Positions 37,746 to 49,593 of a stretch of 64,000 nt of DNA are shown here, piece after piece. The position numbers and the translations under genes are program-made. The notes under the pieces are model-generated. The model was not told the origin of the DNA. It did no database searches and was given only the letters and a program-made list of their open reading frames with translations. Numbering within the stretch: position 1 is the first letter of the stretch; each line of letters begins with the position of its first letter. This DNA comes from Pterois miles (lineage: Eukaryota > Chordata > Actinopteri > Perciformes > Scorpaenidae): assembly GCA_947000775.1 (NCBI GenBank), contig CAMQGK010000637.1, forward strand, positions 21,351,001 through 21,415,000. Reading direction: 5' to 3'.

Positions 37746-38968
37746 TTCAGAAATCTTAGTTTGTGTTTTTCTGTGTCTTCAGACATTTGTGAGTGTGGTC
37801 TACTCTGCCTGCCGTTTGTGTAATAGAAGGTTTGCCTTTGGCAAGCTTGGCAACCGAAAAACCCTTAATGCGGTATATCTTTTGTAAATACCGCACATCG
37901 AACTCTGCATCTTTACTAAAGATCATTTGATTTCTGTGTATTCATCCTCAGGTTAATGGCTGAAATATACTGCGGCTCTTTAAAGGCAATGGCTTGTGAG
38001 AATGACTGAAAAACAAATCAGGCAAAAGGGAAAATATCTTCCATTTTGTGGTGAGCAGTTAAGCATTTTATGTTTAAATGCATAAAGGAAAATTATGGAT
38101 TATTACCGAGGTGTACATTAAAATGAAACACATCGATGCCTAAATATTTCTTAATTGCCCAGTGCGCCATTTTTTCTTTTAAGAAGGACACAGCGTAGCA
38201 TCACCAACTGGCCTTAGGTTTGTCTGCTGAATGAAGCTTGTTGGGGGATGGATGAATCCCTCCCCTGTTCTGCTTTTCTGGGCCAAGTCTGCATGATGGA
38301 GCCCTGAGCTTTCGGTCTGTGCCAGGTGGCAGCTGGGAGAGAGAGTCCCCAGCCAGGCTTCAGCAGCCCTCACTCTGGTCCTCTGGCCACCACCGTTGCC
38401 ACTCGGGGCTCAACACCAGCACTTCTGACCTGCAGATTGGTCATGGTCCGCCTGCAACAGCCAGTTTGTCTGAGCATCTGCACATTTTATCTGTTCAGCT
38501 GATAATTTCAGTTGTGTCCCACTATTCACCATTTTAAAACTGAGCATATGCTAGACACACTTTATTTTTCTGCAGAAATTCCCTAAGCTGATCATTTTAA
38601 ATCACAAAGAAGTGCTGCGACACAGCAGAGCATCCGTCTGTGTCTGGTATTGACACTATAGCAGGAAATGTTCTCCCACACAAAGTGATGAATCAAATCT
38701 TAAAGTATTAATCGGCAAGATGCTTGTTGCTAGGGCTGGGCCATAGGCACGGTGCATACAAGCACATACGTTAACCAGGGGATCTCCATATTGCTAGTTT
38801 AATATTCGGATGTGAGCGTGCCAAGAAATATAACAGCTTCTTCAAACAACAATGAGCAAACTCTCCATGCGGGGTGAATTGCTCCCTCGAGAAATGGCTA
38901 CCTCTTCACCTCACACACAGAAAAAAAGGAAAGCGCCTTAACTCTTTTTTAAATCAACAGTATGTTTT
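37744..38968. other. Intronic DNA, no features recognised
   Basis: A TAGGGCTGGGCCATAGGCACGG start near 38732 resembles the left tip of the element at 13549 but is not followed by matching sequence. No exon. Confidence 0.4.
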
Positions 38969-38987
38969 ATTGTGTTAACTTTGACAG
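38969..38987 (+). mobile_element. Right tip of a GGGCYGTCAA-family element
   Basis: ATTGTGTTAACTTTGACAG is the right terminus of the family in plus orientation, left as a stub directly before the inverted copy starting at 38997. Its last 13 bases are the exact reverse complement of 39001-39013. Confidence 0.55.
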
Positions 38988-38996
38988 CTCATAAAT

Positions 38997-39723
38997 AGCC
39001 CTGTCAAAGTTAATGTGAAAATAACACGTTAACACAAATTCGTTTTAACGCCACAAATTTCTTTAACGCAGTAACATGATTTTCAGGCTGTAGCAGGTTC
39101 AGTTTTAAAGGTAGAGTGAAGATACTGACATCATATGAAACTAGAAAGCATAAGGACTCCATTTGTGTCAACCTATCTCGCAAAGGAGGATAATAACGGT
39201 CCAAAGTTGCACAAAATTTTGGCAAAGAAAAACTGGCATGGCCATTTTCAAAGGGATCCCTTGACCTCGGACCTCAAGATATGTGAATGAAAATGGGTTC
39301 TCTGGGTACCCACGAGTCTCCCCTTTACAGACATGCCCACTTTATGATAATCACATGCAGTTTGGGGCAAGTCATAGTCAAGTCAGCACACTGACACACT
39401 GACAGCTGTTGTTGGCTGTTGGGCTACAGTTTGCCATATATGTGCCATATTTTTTATGCTAAATACAGTACCTGTGAGGGTTTCTGGACAATATTTGTCA
39501 TGGTTTTGTAGTATTAATTGATTTCCAATAATAAATATACAGTATATCGACATGCATAAAGCAGCATATCTGCCCACTCCCATGTTGATAAGAATATTAA
39601 ATACTTGACAAATCTCCCTTAGAGATTAATTTTGAACAGATAAAAAATGTGAAACTAATGGGCACTGTAGACAATCACATGATTAATAGCAATTAAATAT
39701 TTCAATCGATTCATGACACTGCT
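38997..39723 (-). mobile_element. GGGCYGTCAA-family TIR element, longest copy (copy 4)
   Basis: In minus orientation it runs from AGCAGTGTCATGAATCGATTGAAAT to TTAACTTTGACAGGGCT. It retains all internal blocks seen in copies 1-3, including GGGAGTGGGCAGATATGC, TAGCATAAAAAATATG, GGGTACCCAGAGAACCCATTTTCATTCACATATCTTGAGG and ACTGCGTTAAAGAAATTTGTGGCG. At 727 bp it is the best reference copy in the window. It has imperfect inverted ends, no long frame, and no clean target duplication. Confidence 0.8.
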
Positions 39724-42700
39724 ATAACAAGTTCTTTGTCATTTTGTCCTTCTGGAGACTTCAATAGAACAATAGAAAAACACTTCCACTAAAATGACTT
39801 AGGTCAGCCAACTGGATGCCAACCAGTCTGCTAATCAATCAAAGGAGCTCTGTCCTTCTTGCAAGGAGACATCAGTGATAAAGACTGGCCAGTTAAGCAT
39901 GAGGTCAAACCATAAAATAGTGAGGTCAATGCTATAGCTCCCTCTCTCTATATATTTGAACAGTGCTTCACACAACCTCTGCAGGAAAGGCTCCTGCTAC
40001 CTGAGTTTTTAGGTGAATATTTGAAGCAGTGCATATGTTGGCCAACTGATCAAAAAAATGACAAATAAACAAAGTGTATTTCTTCTAGGCCAGTCTAGAC
40101 ATGGAGGAACCAGGTGGGATAAACAGTACAACCTACAGGGATCCACCGCTGCTGCACTGGACGCCGGCGCAGGCAGAGCAAATAACGTTATGCATGGGGC
40201 GTCTCCTCGGGGTGCTGCCTCCATCCGGCTAGCAGATCACCTTTTCAAACTGACAGAAAGAGAGACGGACACCCCCCGCCCTTTGAGACACTTCCAGAGA
40301 GAAGTTCGCTCAACTCAGGCCTCACTTTTTCCCCCCAACTGCATACTAACTTTAACCTTTACTGCCCAGGCAGTCCATGATGATACTCACAACACCTCTG
40401 TGCCATAGAAAATACACAGTGAAAGACCGTTTCATTTGAATTTGTGTTTCAGCAGATGGTCTTACTTGTGCATAGTTCTTTTTCCTATTCACAAGGCACA
40501 TTACATCATCCCTACATTTCATTTTATGATGCGCTCTATCTTATCCATCACCCACTAATGACCTCATACTCATCTTGACTTGTGAAGGGAGCGGTTTATC
40601 CCGCCACTGCCCTTATGAGCCCCATTTTCATTAGCATATTTGGCAGTAAAACAGTTATGCTTTCCTCCATTAATAATTTATCCACACTTTTTTATCAACC
40701 AGCCATTTCAGTATACAGTTCTTGGATTCAACCCCTGCAAGACGGGGCTTCTCTGAAGAAATTCATCAGTTTATCATTATATAAATTATGTAACATTTTG
40801 GAAAAAACTAATACAAAACCCCTTGCTACCCACATAATTAAGTCTGCCCAGAACATCAACACAAATTGATAATGCGGGTTAAAAATGTAGTTCCTCCTGC
40901 TATTTGTAATCAATGCCACAAGTCAATTTACAGCCAATGGCTTTTCACAACCTGAGCCAATCCATTACAGATTCAATTTTTACCCATTAGGACTGCAAGA
41001 GGTGCTATTAAAAGGGTGACACTATCAAAATCCAATGGCATCATTCGATAACTTTGTTCTACAGCAGTCAGCACAGCGCCACCATCACACTGTGTACCAT
41101 AATGACATGTGTGCTGGTTCACCGCTGCCTCCTGTAGCTTGAGGCCATGCTTCACCTCTGCCCTAAGATAGATGTAAGCTCAGTGACAGCAACACTTAGC
41201 TGACATCATCACATGGATGTGTCAGCTGTTCTGATGTCTTTTCATAGCTTGTAAAAGGCTGAATGCAATCCTGCAAAAAATGCTGTTGAAGCACTCTTGC
41301 AAACCTCAGAAATCTGGAGATGACTAGTATGATGCTTGAAGTACTTCTGGGGAAAGAAAACTAAACATTGAGGTTTAAAGGAAGTGCTTAGTCTGCTCAT
41401 GTACAAGCTGAACTCACCTTCTCAACATGTGACCAGCTGCTCCGACAACTCGTCTGATTTTCCAGACATGACAAACTTGTGGAGCAATAGTCAATAAAAA
41501 GCACCTGAAGTGCAGAACACGGGGCGTGAATGCCAACAACAACACCAGCCTACTCCACACTGTGCTGACTAGTGCCTCACCGCCTCCTCCTCCTCCTCAT
41601 CAGACCACCCTCCCCTTCATCCTGTCCTCAGTGTTCACTTTAATCACTGTTTCCAAACCAGCTTAAACGGGAACCTACATGTGGTTTCTCCAATCACTGG
41701 GTGAAGACAGCGTCACCAGGCGAGTGCGAGCCACCTTCCGTCCTGAGGATCACCTATTGCTGAGGTGGACACTTTTGCTGCCGTGTCAGAACAGGATGCG
41801 GAGAGAAAATCGAGCTACAAAGCAGGCCTTGCAGCTGGCAGGCTCATTTTGTGTTAATGCTCTCCAGAAAAAGACATGAAACAGCTATGAAAACAGAAAT
41901 CAGTCCAACCTTTGAAGGTCAACCGTTAGTCACTGCCCAGCAGTTCTTGTATAAAAACGACATCCTGATCTTCATATAACACCAACTCAGTGTTGGCTGA
42001 ATGTCATGGAAAGGCCTCAAGACTAGCAAGAACAGTATGCATTTTTGGTTTAGTGTTGGCGAGGGCAAGTGATTTACATAATCTCCATTTGGTTACAATC
42101 TATCATGTCCAACTGCAATTTAGTGACCAATTTCCTGCTTCCAAGCCATCTATTACATGAGTGCGGATACAATGGTGACATTAAGTAGAGTGAACATTTA
42201 TTTAACTCAGCAGCACCAAGAAAGCAGAGTTATAGATAGTCATTATGCAGATGTCAGAGATTATTAATGCCCAAATCCCTAAATTGTGGCATGGTGCCCC
42301 TTGCTGTAACGCCAACACTCTGGCTTTGATTACATAGTGATTCATTCAGAGTGCAGTTTTTAACTGTAAAAAGAAAACTGACTATATGACACTACCATGA
42401 TGCATGAAAAGGGGCATCTGTAAATCTGTGGTTAATAAATATTTATCAATATTACTTTACTTACAGTTGCATTGCTATTACTAGAGGTAGTAGTATTTGC
42501 AGTTGTTAGTTTTTATTTCCTTATCGTGCTAAACATTTACATTTCCCACGTGGGACTACAAAACATGCCTGTACTGCATATGAAAAATTAAACATTTATA
42601 AGACATCTTATGGTAACAAGAAAAACACTAGTTATGTATACATCTTCATACTTCCAAATAACATATTTATCTGTGAAATTTCAAGACACTGTACACCACA

Positions 42701-43132
42701 TAGGAGAAGAAAATAAAAGCTACAGCCTAAAGTTTATCCTGAAGCATTTTGCCTCCCCTCCCAGGCTATTTTCCGAGTTACTGGCTCACTTTAAGCAGTA
42801 CTCCAGTGATGCACTTCCATAAAGTTAGAGGACTCACAAGAGACAGATGTTAAAAAGAATGGTCAAAATCAGAGCAGCACAGACGGAAATATCCTGTTCT
42901 GTTCAGAGTGTGAAATACACAGTGACAATAGGGAGGGGATCAACTTTCTCCTTTTCATACAGGAGACTCAGGGCAACGCAGGCGGGTGCTTCAGTGAACT
43001 GAAGTCTTACAATCCTTATATCTTGCTTGTTAATGTACTGTCTGCAGTCTGTAGATGATGAGGAATAAAATCCATTTGTAGTCCGGGGTCACCAACAAAA
43101 TATTCTAGAGCAAAACTGCCAGCTAGTCAGAC
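39724..43132. other. Intronic DNA, no features recognised
   Basis: No exon or shared repeat seen across 3.4 kb. A (CCT)n tract lies near 41582-41600. It is among the longest repeat-poor parts of the intron. Confidence 0.45.
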
Positions 43133-43655
43133 TACGGGCGCTTCCAAAATTATATACTAACATGCTATTTAGTACACTAAAACAGTATGTGAAGTATTTT
43201 GCTATGTCTGAAACCTTAGTATGAAACTAATAGTGCGCAAAGTACATATTATTTTAAGTGAAATATTACAGGATGCAATGCTGGACACGAAGGCAGCATT
43301 AATATCCCACAATGCAATGCAGTACTGATGATATTGTTTATAATGGACATTGACAGACAGCTCTGTAACATCAATAACTCTTCAATTTAAGTGTAAGTAG
43401 AAGATTTCATGTAGGTAGGTGTGATATATATTTTAAATTGATTTGGACAAACTGTCGTTTTTGTTACGGTTGAGTTTGGCACAGGCTACCATAGTTACAC
43501 ATCTCTAGCCGCCAAGGAGGAGGTCAGGAAGTGACAACGTAAATTGCTACTCAGTGCATCCGAAAAGATACGTACTTGTGTTTATTCGGTGTAAAGTACG
43601 TTGAACGATGATACATCTATTGAGTGTGTAGTACACAGTATGCAATTTCACATGA
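43133..43655 (+). mobile_element. 'GCGCTTCCAAAATTATATACTAACATGC' MITE-like element
   Basis: It starts GGGCGCTTCCAAAATTATATACTAACATGCTATTTAGTACACTAAAACAGTATG and includes TGAAACCTTAGTATGAAAC and CCCACAATGCAATGC. The far end has GTGTGTAGTACACAGTATGCAATTTC, imperfectly complementary to the start. I know this arrangement from common teleost MITEs. No coding capacity. Confidence 0.65.
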
Positions 43656-46600
43656 AGCCTAACACAAACACAACAGCAGCAGCAGCAGCAGACCATCATT
43701 TCTGCTCAAATGCAGAACCACAAAATGCTTTTTCAGAACCAAAGATAGCGTCAACATGCCAAAGAGGGAGGCAGATACACTACTAATACACAGCGTAGGC
43801 TTGTGCGGCATTTGTCAGCTGTTTTCTTACTTTGAAAATAGTCTAATAGAAAACAAAAAATCCTCATTAGTAGATCCTGTACTGGTCCCAATATCGAAAT
43901 AAATGGATTAGACAGGACTGAGTACCGTTATATAGGCTAAAAAGTCTAACCTAGATGTGACTCCTATCTTCTCAATTAATTCACAAGTGAGAAACATGGC
44001 TCATATGAAAAATATCACATATAATACGGATTTTTTTTTTTTATTAGACTATTTTTAAACAAACAGACAAAGTTTTATTTTTGAATGGTCTATGTGTTGT
44101 TAGTTAATGCACACCTAGTGGCTGAATGTTATCAATGTTTTCAATAGCAGCTAAGCTAAGCCAATATCTTCAAAGTTCCATTAGCTTAATGCTAAATATT
44201 CTATCAAATCAGTCTTACCTTCAAAAATGACCACAGAGGTTCGGGTTGACTCTCCTGGGTCACTCAGACACTTGACACAACCTTATTCAGAAACTCTGAC
44301 GGTAAGAAAGTAAAGTGTATTAAAACATGGACTTGTAAAAAGAATGTATTCAACTAGCTAGCTAACAGGGATGCACAGAGAGCACATTAAAACAACCAGA
44401 GAGCTAACTTGCTTGCTAGCTAGCTAACGTCACTTACAGTAACCAAGGTGTCTCCATTAGCTTGTTCAATGCACGTGAGCAGGACATGGGCCACCACGCA
44501 GTGACGGTTGAGGAGACCTTCAACTCATGTCACAGCACGGCAAGGTTGAGAGATGGTATGGTCCACTGGAGGGGTGTCTAAAATCGCTTTACATGATTCC
44601 TTCAGGCATGAGTAGTGAATATGAGAAATATACTTCAATATTTAATTAAAACTACAAATACGATGGATATATAAATGTTTTACCTCTTTTGGAGGGGGTC
44701 CAAGTTATAATTGGGGGGGTCGCACTCACCTAATCACCCCTATAATTTGAACCCTGCTTCTCCTTCCTATGGTGCCTTCAATGGAACTGGTAAAATCCTG
44801 TTTATCAGATGGGAAGTTGCGAGCAACATGCGTGGCGTTCAAGTGTTGTGTGTGGTGCAGAACACACATGGCAATGTTAAGTTATTGTTCCACTAAGCCA
44901 CAGAGGCTAACAATTTAGCAAGCTAGCAAGTGGGTAACATAATGAAGGAAATGCAAAGGCATAGTGATAAAGGAGAAAGATGAGTTCGTTGAGAAACCAA
45001 CATTTTCCTCAGACATATAAAATTATAAAGAAAAACAATATATGACTCGAATTACAATACATTGTACAATATTAACTTATTATACACTGATAAATGAACT
45101 TTCATGTGCTCAACCATTTCTCACAATGTCAACAAATACGTCACAAGTCTTGAACTCTGAAACTTTCCACTTACGAGGACGTGACTACTACAGCATGAGG
45201 GGGGCATTGAATGGGCGTGAAGGCACCACTAACAGGGGTCAAAACACTGGATCCTACAATTACCTTAATGCAACCTGAGGCTATGTGATCAAAAGTTTGA
45301 GGCTCAAGCCCAAAGTGAGATAACCCTGATGATTTAAATGATTTGTATGTGAATAGTCAACTCAGTCACTGTGCTTCATCCATATTTAAAACTGCATGTT
45401 TGTTTTTTTTAATCTTACTGAACAAAGTGTGTGGATCCCACTAAAATAAAATAATAACAGAGCACAAAATGAAACTCGTTTTCTAGATCATTACGGTTGT
45501 ACAAGGAACAGATCAGCATTTCTTCATCCATTCCACTGAATGGTAAAATCTTATTGCAATAGGGCACATTAAGACTTCATAATTATTCTCTGTATATATT
45601 CATATTTGACTTAGTCCATATCTTACACATTGCCAATATGTACAAAACTGATGTAAAAGATTAATTTAAAAACACTACCCTAAAAAGGTGGTGACTATTT
45701 TTGAACATGTGATGGAAGCTAAATTTAAGGGATTTAAAATTAGGAAAACATTTAGACTCCTTTTAGTCTCCTCAGGTCAACATACTGCACACAGACGCCT
45801 CTTCATCATCTTGATTTTATGCAGCACACATACCCATACAGGCAATCACATACACTTCTATGATACTATCTCACTATCTCACTTAATTAGCTCCTAAAGG
45901 CGGCCTTCCCTGCATTAGTGCACAGACCTATCTGTGTCTTCCACTATATATCATCTTTTAAATGGGGTATACATTTCAAACAACCTTGAGCTGTTTGCGC
46001 TAGGTGATGCTTATCTGGTGCTGAGGTCACTGACTTAGATCAAGGGTACTTAGTTGTTGTTTTTTTTTGTTACATACTGTATAATAAACAGGCAGCAGTC
46101 TAAACTTCTCAAGCCAGTCTTTGTATCAGATTAGCAGCGTGCTGCCATGCCGGCCCAGCCAGGTCAGCCTGCTCAATGTTAGATGGACACAAGTGATAGG
46201 GAGTGGAGGTATTTCAAAGAGACAATACCATTCACGGAATGAGCTCGACATGCTTCCGATTCACACGGCGAAAACCACGGGCTCACTACTTGGTATTCAA
46301 TGTAGCAACGCTGCTACCACAAAGCAAATTAATTTTGGACTAATTAGGCTAACAACCAGCTTTGGTGTTGGAAGAAATAAGAAATACTATTATCATTAGT
46401 GTCCATTTAGACACAGCTTCGAGAGCTTTCATTTATTCTCGGTGCAAGTGCAGAGGAGCGGGACGGCATTGGCTTGCAGATAAAGATGCAGATCCCAACC
46501 AGACTTTCACATCTGTGTGAGTGTCTGAATAGGCTATATCTCAGCTTAACTGTTCTCAACATCGTCGTACCGGCCCATAGCCTACGAGACAATGCAGTGG

Positions 46601-47929
46601 CGCCTGATTCTTCACTTTGACTAATAAAGCTCAGCGCTGCAATGCTGTTATACACAAACTCCAACTGTCTTTAAAAAATTCAGTTGGGTGTTTTTGCCCC
46701 CCCAGCCCATGTCGCCATCCCCTCTCAGAGCAGGGGCATCCTCAGGGACTTCAAGAGACAAATTCATCTTTTCATTTCATGCACAGAGAGAGGCAAACAG
46801 TGTTTTTCTTGCCTACTGCGAAGGCATGGCAAACTCTCAAGTCCCTGTATTCCACGCTGTGTTGGTGACATTTGGGACGGTCTCACCAACAGCCAAGCAG
46901 GTCTCACTGGCAGATAAATGCTGGAGAATGTGAGGGAGCTGTGACCTCGAGGCCAGCAATTAATGGGTACACTATGTTCAAGCATTTATTCCTATTTTAT
47001 ATCGCTTCTTGTAACTGCCATTATTCCGACACTATACAGTAGGTACAGTATGACCAGTGCCCATAATCCGGCATGTACACACTCTGACGGCAGCCCTGAC
47101 AAATTAAAAGCCAGGGTTACAAAAAGTGGAAGCATAATGAGAACTAGTCTAGTTAAGCAAATTTCCATAATTAAGTCTTCCTTTTCCATGATTATAAAAT
47201 TTTCATCCCTGGTACTTTCAATAAGTAGCCTAATGTGCATGAACTGTTTCCTGCAAATACTGCAGCCTAATGGGTGAAGTGACTTGGTCCTTACATCCTG
47301 CATAGGAGAGGACTGTGAAAACCCTGTGTCACACAGCGCTCGGCGTGGATACAGTAACTGTGACAGAATTGAAATTCAGACGTGCAACAGTCAATATGCT
47401 GCTCAAAAACGAGTTCCGTCACATCACTGTGAGGTTGCACCGTGCATCTACTGTACGGAGTTGACCGTCCTATCAGCTGTGTCTCCATCTCCATCACCAT
47501 CTGATGTCGTGCTGATCCCACGGCAGAAATACAAGCTCCAGCTCGGGGAGACAAAACACACTTTGGCACAGGGAGATTTTCACCTGCTGCACCGTGGGAT
47601 CCACTGCTATACGCGCCTGCAGTCAGCCACTGAATCTATTCTGGCTCAATGAGCTTCCTGGAAATGCACAAAAAGCGAAATCTGTGCTAAATGCGCAGGG
47701 CAAGTTCAATGTGTTATAATGAGAGGTGGTGTTATTTATCAGCTGGCACGCATTAATTATAATGCAACATTTTCAACATCCTGAATGCCAGCATGGAAAT
47801 ATGCAGACTTCTAGTGGATCATCCCACTGTACACAAAAGAATGACGAGCAATTTTACATGATCAACTCTTTATCATTCATGAATTGTGGCTTTTTAAGGT
47901 TAATAACCAGCAGCTGCACACAAACCCAG
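43656..47929. other. Promoter-proximal part of intron 1, no features recognised
   Basis: A (CAG)6 tract lies at 43675-43691 and a GCTAGCTAGC-rich patch at 44350-44432. The open frames at 46617-46933 and 47284-47652 have no domain. The stretch closest to the exon (47280-47660) has moderate CpG but no exon signature. Confidence 0.4.
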
Positions 47930-47995
47930 ACTGCACTAAAACGGCCCGTAGTGCCAAGTTTCACCGGACTGCGCATCCCCGTCGGCCCGGTTCTT

Positions 47996-48001
47996 TCTTA
48001 C
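47996..48001 (-). other. lrp1b: Splice donor of lrp1b exon 1
   Basis: Read on the minus strand, GTAAGA immediately follows the exon end GAGAG. It matches the vertebrate AG|GTRAGT donor consensus at the core positions. If the site is not used, the frame reads on to a stop at 47961-47963, giving a short tail unlike any LRP domain. This supports the site as a real exon-intron boundary. Confidence 0.8.
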
Positions 48002-48092
48002 CTCTCTCCTCGCCCGACACCGCCGAGGGCTCGGCGCACGGAAATAATCCCGAGAACAGGGCTAGAAAGGCGAGTAGAAAAAACTCGGACAT
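48002..48092 (-). CDS. lrp1b: lrp1b exon 1 (partial CDS: signal peptide of LDL receptor-related protein 1B)
   Basis: Seen: on the minus strand an ATG at 48092 (context gaaaacATGt, A at -3) opens 30 codons plus one base. The peptide begins MSEFFLLAFLALFSGLF, continues PCAEPSAVSGEER, and stops at a consensus donor (GAGAG|GTAAGA) at 48002/48001. Residues 4-18 form a hydrophobic signal-peptide core, with likely cleavage near PCA|E. Known: human LRP1B starts MSEFLLALLTLSGLLP and reaches its first LDL-receptor class A repeat soon after; LRP1-family repeats are usually bounded by phase-1 introns. The 91 coding bases give phase 1, as expected. The mature protein is a giant endocytic receptor (about 4,600 residues) of the plasma membrane, so this exon is under 1% of it. 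It lies in a CpG island. The open frame continues upstream to 48416, but similarity to the human start favours 48092. Exon 2 is not visible. Identification is by a short N-terminal match, so a related LRP is possible but less likely. Confidence 0.8.
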
Positions 48093-48416
48093 GTTTTCGG
48101 AGAGCGGGCTATAAAGAGCCGCGGTGCTTCTCCCGGTCCTGCTCCTGCTCCCGGTCCGGGTCCAGTCTCCCCCTCCACCACCACCCGGTTGTCGAGCGCC
48201 GTTACTCGGTGATGTCCAGCGGAACCAGTGCGCAGAGCAGTGCAGCGCTCCCCCCGCTCCGCGACACATGCACACCGCCGCTCGGTACAGCGAATAGACG
48301 CACCGGAGACGGCAGGAGAGATGAGAGAGGCAGCGGCACAGGGACGGAGGGAGGGAAGGCGGGGTGGTGGGAGTGAAGGAGGATAAAGAATGAGTACGTT
48401 TCCTGTCTTTTCTCAA
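48093..48416 (-). other. lrp1b: Putative lrp1b 5' leader with an open in-frame extension
   Basis: The frame of the MSEF start stays open upstream on the minus strand to an ATG at 48416. That adds 108 codons rich in Ser, Arg, Gly and Pro, with no domain or alternative signal peptide that I recognise. The composition is what GC-rich leader DNA gives by chance, and an extension would bury the signal peptide. I read it as 5' untranslated leader, with upstream ATGs that could lower translation of the main frame if transcripts begin that far out. Confidence 0.5.
48341..48371 (+). other. G-quadruplex motif beside the lrp1b start
   Basis: Five runs of three or more G (48341-48343, 48349-48351, 48353-48355, 48361-48364, 48369-48371) with loops of 1-5 nt satisfy the usual G3N1-7 pattern. 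The G-rich strand is the template strand for lrp1b. The motif lies about 250-280 bp upstream of the start codon. Confidence 0.7.
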
Positions 48417-48540
48417 TGATTAAATGCCGTCAAGGTGGCGCAGCTCGTCCGAAATTCATCATATTGGTGAGCTGTGCAGGCAGTGCGGTGGGTGTCAGTC
48501 TGAGGTCCGGGGGCGGTTCGGAGGGGGGTCCACAGAAAAA

Positions 48541-49058
48541 GAAGGAAAAGTCAGAGGAGGTAGGATGAGGCATGAGTAATCCCTGCTCTCCAATGAGTTT
48601 CATAGTCTGTGTACTCCTACTAACCCAACATCCTACACAATGATCTTGTAGCCTTTACACTGTACAGCACATCTCATAAAATAAAGTGTGCAAATGCTGA
48701 GCTGTGCACTTGTTTACATGTCATCTCAAGCTGTCCCCCATTGGACACATAATTTATCACTAATCTAAAAAAATAATAAAAAAGTCTGGAAACCTGACTA
48801 CATGGTTTAAGACAGATCTGTGTGAGATGCTGAGGCCATTATGGTGCCAGAGCTTTGGTCTGATGCACCATAATTCATTCCTTCAGTTCATGGACTTTGC
48901 AGTCCTGTGGCCTCGCTTGAGTTGCCATAAAAGCCTCAGTAAACAGGTGTGTTGCTGCTACCTTTGTAAGATTGACAGGAGGAAAAAGGCTCATCAGTCC
49001 ACATCCGTAACTTCATTTTCTGAAAGTTCTAGGAAAGGTTAATGATGACTATACAGTC
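48541..49058. other. Upstream flank of lrp1b, no features recognised
   Basis: Directly upstream of the island on the gene's strand. No exon, repeat or clear regulatory motif was recognised. Confidence 0.4.
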
Positions 49059-49593
49059 TTAACCCCCCGGGGTCGATGCTGTCATATATGACAGAAAAGT
49101 ACTTTAGTTGCTCTTGATAGCTCCAGATCGCTGCGGTGTACAGATCAACTTTAACTTACAGCTGCTTCATCAGTTGCTTTCTAATAGTGTGTCAGGATCG
49201 ATCATATTCCTTTCAGACGGTTGGTAATCCATCTTGGTAAAGTAATAAATCCAACAATGAAAGTCTTCTGTGAGCTAACTTTTTGTATAAAAATGGACAG
49301 AAAGATGCCAGGACTTCTCTGCAAGACATGTAAATATCTTTTACTGTGTGTTGGTTATAATGGTATTTTCTTCCCCTGATTCCCAAGACTTGGAAGAACA
49401 TTTTTGTAAAAAATCGGCTATCGGCTTTCGTGATTCTGTAAAAACATCGTCAATAAAAAATGATGTCACATTCATGTGACAGATAGCCCAGTTTGTCCTG
49501 TAGATGTAACGTCATGATTGTGCAGTATAGTATTGAGAAGGAGACCAGGCGGAACAAAAAATGCAAAAAAAAAAAAAAACTCCAGAGGGTTAA
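49059..49593. mobile_element. piggyBac-like non-autonomous element with TTAA target duplication
   Basis: Both ends carry TTAA (49059-49062 and 49590-49593). The termini are CCCCCCGGGGT on the left and ACTCCAGAGGG on the right, imperfect inverted repeats beginning with CCC. TTAA duplication with CCC-type ends is the hallmark of piggyBac-superfamily insertions. The 527-bp interior has no long frame and holds an A15 run near the right end, so it depends on a transposase from elsewhere. Confidence 0.75.

Larger units (their letters stand above)
1..48001 (-). other. lrp1b: Intron 1 of lrp1b (incomplete; exon 2 not in view)
   Basis: Inference from the exon 1 donor at 48001/48000. I read the minus strand for a class A repeat exon (WxCDG followed by DCxDxSDE) and found none. 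The open frames here are short, lack domains, and often sit on repeats or microsatellites. LRP1B is known for very long introns, so 48 kb or more is plausible. The content is dispersed repeats, listed separately, between stretches of unique-looking AT-rich DNA. Confidence 0.65.
47930..48540 (-). promoter_or_regulatory. lrp1b: CpG-rich promoter/first-exon island of lrp1b
   Basis: This is the densest CpG block in the window, in an otherwise AT-rich setting. It overlaps the putative lrp1b start codon and extends about 450 bp upstream of it on the minus strand. The strand that would form the 5' leader is purine-rich at about 48130-48185, and a four-run G tract lies on the plus strand at 48341-48371. 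No convincing TATA box sits at a sensible distance; the TATAAA-like string near 48110 reads on the plus strand. A TATA-less CpG-island promoter is typical of vertebrate genes of this kind. The transcription start cannot be placed from sequence alone. Confidence 0.7.

Noticed and set aside
37468..37887. 139-codon plus-strand open frame
   Set aside because: Its length comes from the (CA)n run read as poly-Thr-His.
48109..48118. TATA box (CTATAAAGAG)
   Set aside because: It reads on the plus strand, while the gene is on the minus strand, and it lies only about 20 bp upstream of the start codon.
47726..48376. 216-codon plus-strand open frame over the CpG island
   Set aside because: It lies antisense to the lrp1b exon and leader. 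Its Arg/Ser/Pro-rich composition is what GC-rich DNA yields by chance, and no domain is seen.
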